In this document: positions 1 to 8,926 of the stretch, piece after piece
Position numbering within the stretch: position 1 is the first letter of the stretch
How the letters are laid out: the number at the start of each line of letters is the position of its first letter
From: a virus
Strand: one strand, 5' to 3'
Length of the DNA: 20,383 nucleotides
IMG/VR virus record: IMGVR_UViG_3300042731_001443
Location: 1 to 20,383 of that record
Translations under genes and position numbers: made by a program
The notes under the pieces: generated by a model
Seen by the model: only the letters and a program-made list of their open reading frames with translations
What the model was told of the DNA's origin: nothing
The model's database searches: none

Positions 1-3000
1 GATACCTAATTTCGACAATTCGTTATATGTATCCATATCTAAATCTTCTTCAGCAATACCATACATTCTACTTACTTCATCTGGTGTCATTTTTAGGTAT
101 TTACTTCCACCTGCGTTTAATTCTTCAATTACTGCTGCTAACATTGATCCTGCCACGTTCTCATCAATACTATTGTCAACATTAAAAATTAAAGCTCTAG
201 CATAGTCTTTAATCATCATTTCTTCAGGATCTCTATCTTTTGCTTTTGTATTTTCTGGAATAATAGATTTAATAGTATTAGCAAATTTTTTTACTTCAGA
301 AACTAAATCTAAGTCTTCACTTAACATTATAGCATATCTAGCAAAATCACTATTTACTTTTTTTGTATCTAGTAAATCCTTAATACTAATAAAATCTTTT
401 TTTATTTTATCAGCTAAAATACCTTCTCTGGTTTTCTTAGATATATCAGTATATTTCTTAAATCTAGTTCCATATGCATTATTTTCTAGTAGTTCATTAG
501 TATACTTAGGAGCAGATTCACCAATAGCTTCCCTTATCTCTTTTTCTGAGACGTAAGCTTCTTCAAGTCGTTCTTGCAATCTACCACGTAATGCTTCATT
601 AGCTAGTTTAACTTTATTACGTAGTACTCTAACATCCATTAAGCTATTCTCAAGTTTGTTAATAAAATTATTTACTTTATTAGCTAGTTTTACACTAATT
701 TTTGACATCAGTTTGCTAAGATATTTCAATCCACTTACTAAATTTGTTACTTTCTTTTCAGAAGTAAATCCTAAGCGTTCATGAATATCTGCAAGATTCT
801 TTAGTAATTCTTGCTTTCTTTCTGGTTTAGTAATTGATTTATCTAGAAACTTACTAATAATAGTAATAGATGTACGTAAACCTTTTTCTTTGCTATTTAG
901 TTCTTTTACTAACACATCTCGTTCATTGCTTAATTGTTGTGTTAGTTCGTCTTTAGAGCTAATTTTGAATTCTTTCAAACTTCTACTATTAATACTTAAA
1001 GCTTGATTCATTGTATACATTTCTTTACGAATCTGTTTTGCCAATTCTTTTACTGCTATTTCTTCTTTTTTTAATGCATTTAGCTCTTTAGTATATTTTT
1101 GGCGGATATCTTTTTTGAGTCGATCAACTTCTTGTTGAATTTCTCTTACTACTGCTTTTTTGAGTTTAGCATTTTTACCAGTCTGCTCACTTTTATTGAT
1201 AGCAATACTTATTTCATTTAAACCTTTTAACTTATTGGCTTCTTTACTATCTAGCAATATTGCAATCTTATCATATTGTTTTTCAAAAAACTGTGTATTT
1301 TCTCCAAGAGATTTTAACTTATTAAGTGCAGGATGCAATTGTTTTTTAGGTCTAGCTTTTTCTGTAACTGTTTCAATAGTTTTTGGTTCTGCTTCTTGTG
1401 CTTCTAGCTCTTCTGCTTCGATTATATCTGCTTCTTTTTCTAGGTCTTTAGCTGCTTCTTTTTTAGCTTGCTCAGGTTGCTTTTTTATCTGTGTTTTTTT
1501 AACTTCTTTTGCTAATTCATCATTTACTTTCTTTAAAATTCCGTCATCTTGAGCATTAGCCATTACTTGCTCAATATCTTTAGAAGGTGTTGGTCTATTC
1601 TTTATAATGTCCTTTACAATAGCAGTTTTTTCGTTTATATCTGCTTTTTCATATTTATCAAGAATAGTTTCTTTTTGTTTAGGTTGCTCTACTTTAGCTT
1701 TACCTTTTACTTCTTCTATAGTTAGTGCACCAACCTCTTCTTCAGGATATGGAGTTTCTTCTTGTTTTTCAGGTTGCTGTATAGGTTCTTCTTTAGCTTT
1801 TACTTTACCTTCTAGTTTATCAGTTAAAGATACCATTGCCTCTACTTCACGATCTACTGCTGATATAACTGAACTTAATGGACTAGGTTTCATATATTGT
1901 TCAATATCTGTCCCTACAGCTAGTTCCATTGGTGCTTGATGGTAATTTACTTCAAATACACCTTTATTTCTACCACTCTGAGATCTAGGGTATTCAATCT
2001 TGATATCATTTTTACCTCTTGTACTTTCACGTACTAAGACATTTCCACCTACTAAATCTTTTACTTTTTCATAAGTACTTTTGTATTTAGTCTTACCTTC
2101 ATCTGTTAAAGAATGATTCGCATATAGCAAAGCAATGAGTGCTTCTTCTTCTGAGATTTTATTTTTAGCACTATTAACTATCTCTTTTAGTGCTTCTTTA
2201 GTAGGGGCAATTACTTTTTCTTCTCTTTGAGTTTTCATTGCTTCAGACTTAGCTTCATGCTTAGCTGCAAAACTATACAATTTATCTTTAGCTACTGTAT
2301 TACCAGCTCTAGCATCTCTATAGTAATTAATATAGCCTTTTCTATCTTCATCTAATCCACCAGTAACTACTGAACCTCTAACTTCTTCAAGAGTTTTAAT
2401 ATCTTTTCTTGCTTCTAGTGCATTATTAATAACATCTTCAGAATATCTACCGCTAGTCCGCATAACTTTAGCTAGTTCTTCTGCCTTAGCATCATCTTTG
2501 ATATATGTTAATACATCCTGTGGTTCAGAGTTCATTATAACATCTTTTACTTCTGAATCACCAGCTTCATACTTATCAGCTAATTCTTGTTTTAACCTTC
2601 TACCTTCAACTAGGTAAGGTTCAATTCTTTTCTGTAACTCCTGCACTTGCTCGGGTTCTAGTGTCGATGCTGCATTATTTAGTTTATCTAGTGCAGTTTT
2701 CATACCTGCTAGATCTTTATTATCTACGTAACTCTGCCATTCTTTATCTGTTTCATCTGTCCAATGACTAGATACATCTGCGATTGGTTCTGCTGTTGTT
2801 TCAGGTGTTTCTTTTCGTAAATTTTTAATTTTTTCAATCATTTCTTTACGACGATTATCTGTTAGAGCTTCTTTTGTACCTTCTACGGCAATATTAGCAG
2901 CTTTCATACCCGGACCTGCTACAGCTCCTGCTGCAGCTGCTTCATATATACGTTTTTTATATTTATCATCTAAGAATTTTTCAAAATCTTGTGTACCACC

Positions 3001-4392
3001 TGCCACAACTGCTGCTTCAGTAAATCCTTCTTGAAATCCTTCAACACCCATTAACGCAGCAATTTTTGCCGTTCCACCAATAGCTTTTTGAGCAATTTCT
3101 GTAGGTACTTTACTAACCAATTCCCCTACAGCTTTACCAATTGCTTTAGATGCAGTATCACCTTTGGTTTTGTCAAATATCCACTTAGCAGCAACAGTAT
3201 CCATAGCTGTACCAATAGCAGCAAGCCCAGCCATTACTTTTAACTCATCTGCAGTAGGTTCTTTGCCATATTCTTTTATGTAGATATCTCTAGCTTCGTT
3301 TGCATTATCAGTAAATGATCCCATAATTGTGGGTAATCCAGTAATACCTTTAGCAGCCATTGCACGAGAAACACCCCACATATTAGCGCCAAGTTCGGCT
3401 ACACCTAGAGGATTCTCAATAACAGATCCTATAATACCTGTTACATAATTACCTTCATCAAATGCTTTTCCAAAAGATTCCATTAATTTCTTTTGATTAC
3501 GATCATCATAACCGAGCACATCTGTTTTAAAACTACGAATTTGATTAGCGCCTTCAGCCATAGTATCGATAATAGTTTTTACAGCTTTGGAATAGGTGGG
3601 ATACTCTTTTTCAAATGCACTATTTTCTTCTAAGTAGTCACCACCCAAAAATTCATATAAATTCTTTGGAGCTTCAGCTACCATAGCACCTGCTTCTAAT
3701 ACACCAGCAGGTAACGCTTTAACCACATTTAAGGGATCAGATACACCATCATCAATTTCACCACTACCATACTCACTAGCTATACGACTTAGTAGTCTAG
3801 CGGGTTCTGCTCTTTCAAACCCTGCTGGTGCATAGCGTTTAGGTTGATCAGGGATATAAGTACCTTCTGGTAACGGAGTTTCACTAGTTTGGTATGTAGG
3901 ATCAAGTAAAGGAGCAGTAGGATTATAATATTCTGTATACCCTGCACCATAAGCATCTTTTACTTCTTGTGGTACTTTACCAATACCAGCAGCTCTATTT
4001 TCAATCATTCCTTTATTAGAATGCAATAAATACTCTAGCTGAGTAGCTTTATCATAAGGTAATACTCGTTCTAAATCAGCACCATTTTCAGGAGTTACTC
4101 CTAATGGTCCCGGTTTATTTTCTCCAGAGTAACGTTGAGCAAATCCACCAGAAGTAGTGGCTAACCCTTCTTTTACTGCACCTTGATTTGTTATATCTGA
4201 ATAGTAATTACGAGTTTTGCCAACAAATGGAAGTACTTTACCGTCTATTTGTTCATAAGCACCATACGAGGTATTCAAAAGTCCTTCTGACAGAACTCTT
4301 TCACGTTCTTTCTGAAGTTCAGAACCTGTTAAATAGTTTAATTTATCTGCTTTATTTTGCTCTATAGTGCTTATTTTATCAAAAATAGACAT
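1..4392 (-). CDS. Giant internal virion (ejection) protein, gp16-like; 3' end cut by window
   Basis: An uninterrupted frame runs from an ATG at 4392 to the left edge: 1464 codons, no stop, C-terminus missing. The start has a GGAG ribosome site five bases upstream. The N-terminus is MSIFDKISTIEQNKADKLNY. Residues about 314-505 hold several Ala/Gly-rich hydrophobic or amphipathic stretches, including VEGFQEGFTEA near 450, a pattern seen in giant phage internal or 'polyvalent' virion proteins. From about residue 830 the chain is Lys/Glu-rich and predicted helical coiled coil. By eye I see no lytic transglycosylase, protease or ADP-ribosyltransferase motif in the visible part. Size (T7 gp16 is about 1318 residues), its position last after two smaller candidate core proteins, and its composition support an ejection protein that enters the cell envelope with the DNA. 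The family is inferred from context; that it is a real gene is near certain. Confidence 0.85.
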   Translation of the reverse strand, partial: MSIFDKISTIEQNKADKLNYLTGSELQKERERVLSEGLLNTSYGAYEQIDGKVLPFVGKTRNYYSDITNQGAVKEGLATTSGGFAQRYSGENKPGPLGVTPENGADLERVLPYDKATQLEYLLHSNKGMIENRAAGIGKVPQEVKDAYGAGYTEYYNPTAPLLDPTYQTSETPLPEGTYIPDQPKRYAPAGFERAEPARLLSRIASEYGSGEIDDGVSDPLNVVKALPAGVLEAGAMVAEAPKNLYEFLGGDYLEENSAFEKEYPTYSKAVKTIIDTMAEGANQIRSFKTDVLGYDDRNQKKLMESFGKAFDEGNYVTGIIGSVIENPLGVAELGANMWGVSRAMAAKGITGLPTIMGSFTDNANEARDIYIKEYGKEPTADELKVMAGLAAIGTAMDTVAAKWIFDKTKGDTASKAIGKAVGELVSKVPTEIAQKAIGGTAKIAALMGVEGFQEGFTEAAVVAGGTQDFEKFLDDKYKKRIYEAAAAGAVAGPGMKAANIAVEGTKEALTDNRRKEMIEKIKNLRKETPETTAEPIADVSSHWTDETDKEWQSYVDNKDLAGMKTALDKLNNAASTLEPEQVQELQKRIEPYLVEGRRLKQELADKYEAGDSEVKDVIMNSEPQDVLTYIKDDAKAEELAKVMRTSGRYSEDVINNALEARKDIKTLEEVRGSVVTGGLDEDRKGYINYYRDARAGNTVAKDKLYSFAAKHEAKSEAMKTQREEKVIAPTKEALKEIVNSAKNKISEEEALIALLYANHSLTDEGKTKYKSTYEKVKDLVGGNVLVRESTRGKNDIKIEYPRSQSGRNKGVFEVNYHQAPMELAVGTDIEQYMKPSPLSSVISAVDREVEAMVSLTDKLEGKVKAKEEPIQQPEKQEETPYPEEEVGALTIEEVKGKAKVEQPKQKETILDKYEKADINEKTAIVKDIIKNRPTPSKDIEQVMANAQDDGILKKVNDELAKEVKKTQIKKQPEQAKKEAAKDLEKEADIIEAEELEAQEAEPKTIETVTEKARPKKQLHPALNKLKSLGENTQFFEKQYDKIAILLDSKEANKLKGLNEISIAINKSEQTGKNAKLKKAVVREIQQEVDRLKKDIRQKYTKELNALKKEEIAVKELAKQIRKEMYTMNQALSINSRSLKEFKISSKDELTQQLSNERDVLVKELNSKEKGLRTSITIISKFLDKSITKPERKQELLKNLADIHERLGFTSEKKVTNLVSGLKYLSKLMSKISVKLANKVNNFINKLENSLMDVRVLRNKVKLANEALRGRLQERLEEAYVSEKEIREAIGESAPKYTNELLENNAYGTRFKKYTDISKKTREGILADKIKKDFISIKDLLDTKKVNSDFARYAIMLSEDLDLVSEVKKFANTIKSIIPENTKAKDRDPEEMMIKDYARALIFNVDNSIDENVAGSMLAAVIEELNAGGSKYLKMTPDEVSRMYGIAEEDLDMDTYNELSKLGI

Positions 4393-4419
4393 AGTACTCC
4401 ATTCTTAGAAATATTATAT

Positions 4420-4430
4420 ATTATACCAAA
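4420..4430 (-). promoter_or_regulatory. Extended -10 promoter before the giant ejection gene
   Basis: The minus strand reads TTTGGTATAATATATAAT, a perfect TATAAT hexamer preceded by TGG (extended -10). It ends 27 bases before the ATG at 4392 and overlaps the stop region of the previous gene. I see no good -35 hexamer, as expected for extended -10 promoters. The same core recurs before three other genes here. Confidence 0.55.
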
Positions 4431-5819
4431 TTATTTTTTAGATAAAGGTAAAGGACGAAGCAATTCTAAACTACCAGAAGTAGGATTAACAGTTAATCTC
4501 CAACCTTCTTTATCTGCTTTTTCAATAGCATCGCCTAACGGATACCATTGATTATTTAATGGATCAATAGCTTGAATACCACCGGATGACATATTGATAG
4601 TTTCTGGAGTTACTGAACGACCTCCTATTACACCAAGCCATTTTTGATTCTCAACACTAGCAAGAATACTATTACCTAATTCAGCAGGTAAGTTTAATGA
4701 TTCGAGTAGATTTAAGTAGCGATTTCCTTGAGCTGTATCTGCGTCACCAATATCCATCTTAACCAAGTTTGTTCTAACTTTACTCCAGTTTTCTTTATTT
4801 TTTGCTTTTGCTTTTTGTGCTTCTTTATATGCAGAAGAGCTTTTTGGAGTAAGCGCAGCTTTAGCCATTGCTTGCATATAGTTAATATTAGCTTCTGTTT
4901 TTCTACGCTCTAAATCAGTTTTACTACGTTCTGCTTGAGCTGTACGAATATTAGTAGCTTCTTTTTCTGCTCTTGCACCAATAGCTGCTTTATCAAATTC
5001 TGTAGGTTGTCTGCCATAAATTTTTTCGTACTGCCCTAATAAACCTTGATAAATAGCTCGTTCATCTACTTTAGCATTAACTACACTTTTAATAGTACGT
5101 TTACCAGCAGGTGCTTTCTTAATTGCATCAATCTCTTTCTGAATAGCTTTTAAATCTGTAGTAATTCTTTCGGGTTTTTCAACTGTTGTTTTTTCCACAG
5201 CAGATACTGCAGGTTTTCGAGTACCTAAATCAAGTGAGATTTGTTTTGGTTGTTCAGGTTCTTTACCAGTTTTAATATAATCTAGAAAATCATTCCAAGG
5301 TTGATCTTCTGCCATTTTTGTAAATGCAGCATCTCTGCCTGTATCTGCTAATGTTCCAGCATATTCCTCATTTTTACCAACGAAACTAGGGGTAGTAGCT
5401 TGTGTGTCTACTGGTATAGTAATCTTTGTTTCAGATGGTGCTATTGGCTGTTTTGACTGCACTACTGGAGAAGGTTGTTGCATTGCTTGTCTAGATAATA
5501 GTTGAATCTGTTGTTGCTGCTGAGGTGTTAAAACACTTTCTACACGTTCTGTCTCAGTATATGGCATAGTATCATATAGAAGTCCGCCAGCTCTATGTTT
5601 AGCAAGTTCAATAGCATGTGCTTCTGATGCACGATTTTCCGCACTTTTTGCTAATTCATTTGCAAAAGCTTGCTGCTTAAGTAGATCTTCTTGTTTTTTC
5701 TTTGCTAAATGTTCAGATGCAATTGTATCAAGGATACTACCAGCACCTTGAAATGCTTTCTGCAAACCTGTTGTAGGGTCAGTTGTGCCTCGTCTTGTAA
5801 AATCTGTTCTTAATGGCAT
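4431..5819 (-). CDS. Putative internal virion protein, gp15-like, 462 aa
   Basis: This is a soluble, largely helical protein. Residues about 35-75 are charged, Ala-rich coiled coil (AKKKQEDLLKQQAFANELAK). A Gln-rich stretch follows around residues 100-115, then a low-complexity Pro/Thr/Lys linker to about 240, and a second Ala/Lys/Glu helical region from about 250 to 345. No catalytic motif or membrane segment is visible. It starts two bases after the preceding gene's stop, with a GGGTGG-type ribosome site inside that gene's end. Lying between a short putative core protein and a giant one, it takes the position of T7 gp15, which forms part of the DNA-ejection tube. It is shorter than T7 gp15 (747 residues). 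The role is inferred from order and composition, not clear sequence similarity. Confidence 0.7.
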   Translation of the reverse strand: MPLRTDFTRRGTTDPTTGLQKAFQGAGSILDTIASEHLAKKKQEDLLKQQAFANELAKSAENRASEAHAIELAKHRAGGLLYDTMPYTETERVESVLTPQQQQQIQLLSRQAMQQPSPVVQSKQPIAPSETKITIPVDTQATTPSFVGKNEEYAGTLADTGRDAAFTKMAEDQPWNDFLDYIKTGKEPEQPKQISLDLGTRKPAVSAVEKTTVEKPERITTDLKAIQKEIDAIKKAPAGKRTIKSVVNAKVDERAIYQGLLGQYEKIYGRQPTEFDKAAIGARAEKEATNIRTAQAERSKTDLERRKTEANINYMQAMAKAALTPKSSSAYKEAQKAKAKNKENWSKVRTNLVKMDIGDADTAQGNRYLNLLESLNLPAELGNSILASVENQKWLGVIGGRSVTPETINMSSGGIQAIDPLNNQWYPLGDAIEKADKEGWRLTVNPTSGSLELLRPLPLSKK

Positions 5820-5821
5820 AT

Positions 5822-6259
5822 CTACACCACCCTGTTTGCTGATTTAGCAGCTAATCCACCACCAAATGATTTAGCAATATCACCTTGTCTTTGCTTAGCT
5901 TGACTAATTAAGAATTTATTTTGATCAATCTGTTGGTCAAGTAATTTACGTTCTTTTCCAGCAGTTTTGCTTTGATCTAAATAACTAAGCACACCAAGAC
6001 CGAGTTGTCCAATACCTAAACCACCTCTTAAAGTATCCATATTACTAAGTCCCGGAATCCATGATCCAGTAGTAGTGCCTCCACTAATATTACCTGCAGT
6101 ATTAGTAATATTACCAATATTAAGACCCGTATTCATATCAAATTCAGGGTATTTTACAGCAGCACCCCTAATTATTTGTTGTTGTGCTTCAGGAGTCATT
6201 AAACTAAAAGCTGTTTCTGTGATCCCTTCTTTTGCTAATACATCTGCCAATGTCGCCAT
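5822..6259 (-). CDS. Putative small internal virion protein, gp14-like, 145 aa
   Basis: The N-terminus has two short helices (LADVLAKEGI, LMTPEAQQQIIRGAA), a Gly/Asn/Thr-rich linker at about 45-70, then a glycine-rich hydrophobic segment GGLGIGQLGLGVLSYL at about 79-94. It is followed by a charged helix KERKLLDQQIDQNKFLISQA. A Gly-rich hydrophobic stretch ahead of a Lys/Gln-rich amphipathic helix is typical of small phage internal core proteins. The start is set by AAAGGA eight bases upstream. It is the first of three consecutive genes of rising size (145, 462, at least 1464 residues), matching the T7 gp14-gp15-gp16 order. A promoter-like element and two palindromes lie just upstream, so the three may form their own transcription unit. 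The family is inferred from pattern and position. Confidence 0.65.
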   Translation of the reverse strand: MATLADVLAKEGITETAFSLMTPEAQQQIIRGAAVKYPEFDMNTGLNIGNITNTAGNISGGTTTGSWIPGLSNMDTLRGGLGIGQLGLGVLSYLDQSKTAGKERKLLDQQIDQNKFLISQAKQRQGDIAKSFGGGLAAKSANRVV

Positions 6260-6267
6260 TTTCTATC

Positions 6268-6293
6268 CTTTACGTAAAGTATAAGCTTATACT
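6268..6293. promoter_or_regulatory. Two adjoining perfect palindromes before the ejection-protein genes
   Basis: CTTTACGTAAAG (6268-6279) and AGTATAAGCTTATACT (6278-6293) are both perfect palindromes, of 12 and 16 bases, sharing two bases. They sit directly downstream of a -10 element (6296-6301), so the larger one spans the expected transcription start and the smaller one contains the AAAGGA ribosome site of the gene starting at 6259. This is where a repressor operator or an RNA hairpin controlling translation would lie. Function is inferred from position. Confidence 0.45.
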
Positions 6294-6295
6294 AT

Positions 6296-6305
6296 ATTAT
6301 ACCAC
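6296..6305 (-). promoter_or_regulatory. Extended -10 promoter before the ejection-protein genes
   Basis: The minus strand reads GTGGTATAATATAG, with a perfect TATAAT and the extended TGG. The hexamer ends 36 bases before the ATG at 6259, in the 59-base gap after the 563-residue gene. The 12 bases TGGTATAATATA match the element at 4420-4430 exactly. No clear -35 box is visible. Confidence 0.55.
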
Positions 6306-6318
6306 AGTTTTATTAAAT

Positions 6319-8010
6319 TTAACTGAAGTATTTTTTTGTAGCATTATCGACTCTTCCTTGAGTCATTAAATAAGGTATATTTTGTATATACTCATTTGTA
6401 TCTAAATAATTTGCATAAGATGTATCATATAACCATCTAACTTTTTTTAGACTATCAGGAGTCGCTAATTCTTCTAACTCATCTTTTTGTTTATCAATTA
6501 ACGCTTGTTTTTCACTAATACCAGCATTAGGTGGATTTATATATTTAGTATAAATCTGAAATGCTTGTGTTAACCAATCTGTAGTCTGCGTTATTATTTT
6601 CATAGTAGATTGCTTTGTAAACTCGACTACTTCAGTTTTTACTACATCTAGTAAGTCAGTAAAACTAATTTCTTTAATCGTAGTTAAAAATGATTTACCA
6701 GATAGTTCTAGAAACTTTACTGGTGATGTACCAATTGATGAAATCACACTTAGGAAAGTACTTAACATACCTAATATTTGAATAGACCTACCTATAAATG
6801 CTGCTGCACCATAGCTTCCTGCATCTGCTGCAAATTTTGATATTAAACCTAATGCTAGTATACCTAGTGCTAAGTTAAAAGCCATTGCACCTGCAAATGC
6901 CGCAGTTGCTGTTATACCTGCCAAGCCACCTGCTGCTATAGCTCCTGCTCCTGCAGATAATATTATTACTGCAAATACAGCAGCTACTGTCAAAAGTTTA
7001 ACAAACGTAGATGCTTCTTTTTTCTTAAAATCAGTAGTCAATAGCTTACCTAATATTTCACTAAAGTCATGAGCATTAAGAGCCGCTAGTTCGTCATACT
7101 TTATAAAATCACCATTTAAACTAGTGTGATGAACCAATGTAATTCCAGTTATTGGATTAATCTGTTTATAAATCTCTAATAATTGAGCATTTACACTAGT
7201 TGTTGAAGAAGTATCTAATAACTGATTTCTAGCATTACTATACCTATTCAACAAAATCCCACTATAATTATTTAAATTATCAATCCTATCTTTAATTTTA
7301 TTTAAGTAAGTTATAATTAATGGGTCTGTAACTTCAGTTTTTCGACGAAATTCTAATCTAATATTAGCACTAAGTATATATCTACTATCTGTTCTGAGAT
7401 CATACCTGTGAGTAGCTAGATGTTTATGAGTAACTATAAACTTAGTTTCAAATAAATCTTGATTAGTATCTAGTAATGCTAAAGCAGTACAAATATGTTC
7501 TTCACTAATTGAATAAGAAGTATCTATTATCGAAGTACGCAATCTATTAGCTATACTAGAATCATCTCTATATAATGGTGCTTCAGTATCAAGTGGGTCA
7601 TATACAATATTATCCACTGTAACCCAATCTGAATACCCTTCACCATTTAACGGTAATGTATTATTTATAAAAGTTTTTAAATCTTCTATATCTAATTGAT
7701 CTTCTCTATTTTCCCATTTTAACTCAAACCAGCATTTCTCTACGCCATCATAACTTTCTTCTTGTAAGTCATTTAGTTTTATATTAAATAAATGATAAAT
7801 TTTCTTATGTGCTGCAGTATCTAGTACATCACCATTATAAAAATACATTTTATCAAATACTTTTATAGCACTTGGATCACTTTCTTCTACATCAAACCCA
7901 AGATTATCTACCCATTTATGTGGAAAATACCCAAGAAATACATTTTTAGTACGTAGAAGATTCATGAATCCTTGTATTGTAGGAGTTACTCTATCTTCGA
8001 TTACGTACAT
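6319..8010 (-). CDS. Putative membrane-interacting tail or ejection protein, 563 aa
   Basis: I do not recognise the family. Residues 1-335 are soluble, mixed alpha/beta, with several aromatic-rich strands. Residues about 337-426 are strongly hydrophobic and Ala/Gly-rich (AAVFAVIILSAGAGAIAAGG and onward), enough for two to four membrane segments. The C-terminal 130 residues are charged and helical. There is no signal peptide. Such a buried hydrophobic block fits a virion protein that inserts into the cell membrane on infection, or a holin-like or tape-like element. It is followed by the three putative ejection genes and preceded by the 273-residue gene, 13 bases upstream. The ribosome site is AAAGG seven bases before the ATG. 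The gene is near certain; its role is an inference from hydrophobicity and neighbours. Confidence 0.75.
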   Translation of the reverse strand: MYVIEDRVTPTIQGFMNLLRTKNVFLGYFPHKWVDNLGFDVEESDPSAIKVFDKMYFYNGDVLDTAAHKKIYHLFNIKLNDLQEESYDGVEKCWFELKWENREDQLDIEDLKTFINNTLPLNGEGYSDWVTVDNIVYDPLDTEAPLYRDDSSIANRLRTSIIDTSYSISEEHICTALALLDTNQDLFETKFIVTHKHLATHRYDLRTDSRYILSANIRLEFRRKTEVTDPLIITYLNKIKDRIDNLNNYSGILLNRYSNARNQLLDTSSTTSVNAQLLEIYKQINPITGITLVHHTSLNGDFIKYDELAALNAHDFSEILGKLLTTDFKKKEASTFVKLLTVAAVFAVIILSAGAGAIAAGGLAGITATAAFAGAMAFNLALGILALGLISKFAADAGSYGAAAFIGRSIQILGMLSTFLSVISSIGTSPVKFLELSGKSFLTTIKEISFTDLLDVVKTEVVEFTKQSTMKIITQTTDWLTQAFQIYTKYINPPNAGISEKQALIDKQKDELEELATPDSLKKVRWLYDTSYANYLDTNEYIQNIPYLMTQGRVDNATKKYFS

Positions 8011-8023
8011 TATATTACCTTTA

Positions 8024-8845
8024 TTACTGATCAGTATTTAAATAATCAATTGCAGTTGTCCATTTTAAGAGATATGGGTCATAATCAATACCACTAGCTT
8101 CTGTACTAAGTAGCATACTCATCATTGTAGCTGAACTATTAGCGACATGCTGACGCATATTATCATCAAAAGCACCTTCATTACGTTCAGCTACTCTAGT
8201 TTGCCAATAAGTCAATCCTTCTGTATCAGCACTTGTAGTTCCTGCTAAAGAACCATCTGCATTATATGCTAATGTAACTAGTCCATTTTGTCTATAAGCA
8301 TTTGCATATGTATTATACACATTTCCTTGAGCTAGTCTAATACTCTCGTGTTTAGTACCATAATCTACATCATAATCAATGCTATCTAGTTCTTCATGTG
8401 TATATGTCAAATTATCAGGAATTACACCATAATCTCTAAATAGCTGTGCTTGTGCTAACCAACCTTGAGCAATTCTGTTATTTGTATCTGCTACAACATT
8501 AGCAGTATCTGCCACTAATTTATCTTTTTGTGCTTGAGTAAATTCTGTATCTGCACATAGTTTCGCTAATACATACTCTGAATCTCTATCATCTTTAGCT
8601 AAATCAATTGCACCTTGCATAGCTTGAGAACTCAATCCACCCACCATACTAGCTATTGTCTGACTTAATATATTAGACTTTTCTCTATTATCTAGTCCAG
8701 CTTCATCCAGAATAGCTGTAAGTGTCTCTTTTGCTTTAAGATATATACTATCTTGTGCTGTACTAGCATCCATCAATTCTTTATAATACTCAATGACTTT
8801 ACCATTAATTTCGTTTAAGTCTAATTTTACACTACATGTTGCCAT
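8024..8845 (-). CDS. Unknown virion-region protein, 273 aa
   Basis: The product is not recognised. Residues 1-145 are almost entirely helical and Ala/Asp/Lys-rich, with heptad-like spacing (KLVADTANVVADTNNRIAQG near 109-128). Residues 150-215 are richer in Tyr/Asp/Gly and probably mixed, and the tail is helical again. There is no signal peptide or membrane segment. AAGGA lies seven bases before the ATG, and an 81-base gap separates it from the fibre gene upstream. Between the fibre and the hydrophobic 563-residue protein it is plausibly a tail component (fibre attachment, nozzle or chaperone), but the sequence shows nothing to decide among these. Confidence 0.7.
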   Translation of the reverse strand: MATCSVKLDLNEINGKVIEYYKELMDASTAQDSIYLKAKETLTAILDEAGLDNREKSNILSQTIASMVGGLSSQAMQGAIDLAKDDRDSEYVLAKLCADTEFTQAQKDKLVADTANVVADTNNRIAQGWLAQAQLFRDYGVIPDNLTYTHEELDSIDYDVDYGTKHESIRLAQGNVYNTYANAYRQNGLVTLAYNADGSLAGTTSADTEGLTYWQTRVAERNEGAFDDNMRQHVANSSATMMSMLLSTEASGIDYDPYLLKWTTAIDYLNTDQ

Positions 8846-8926
8846 TTAATTTCCTTATCTTGTATATATACTGTAACATCCACTACTACAAAGGATGGGA
8901 GTTATATCACATATCATAGGTTATCC

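Noticed and set aside
1160-1939. Plus-strand open frames of 130 and 110 residues
   Set aside because: They lie wholly opposite the long giant-protein frame; Ser/Phe/Ala-rich products are what the complement of Lys/Glu/Ala codons gives. No ribosome sites or promoters of their own.
8025-8036. 12-base palindrome TACTGATCAGTA at the end of the 273-residue gene
   Set aside because: Overlaps coding sequence and the stop; no loop, no associated promoter, likely chance in AT-rich DNA.
8846-8926. Possible terminator or promoter in the gap after the fibre gene (GTATATATAC at 8862-8871)
   Set aside because: Only a short AT palindrome and a weak TATATA at poor spacing; no stable stem with T-run.
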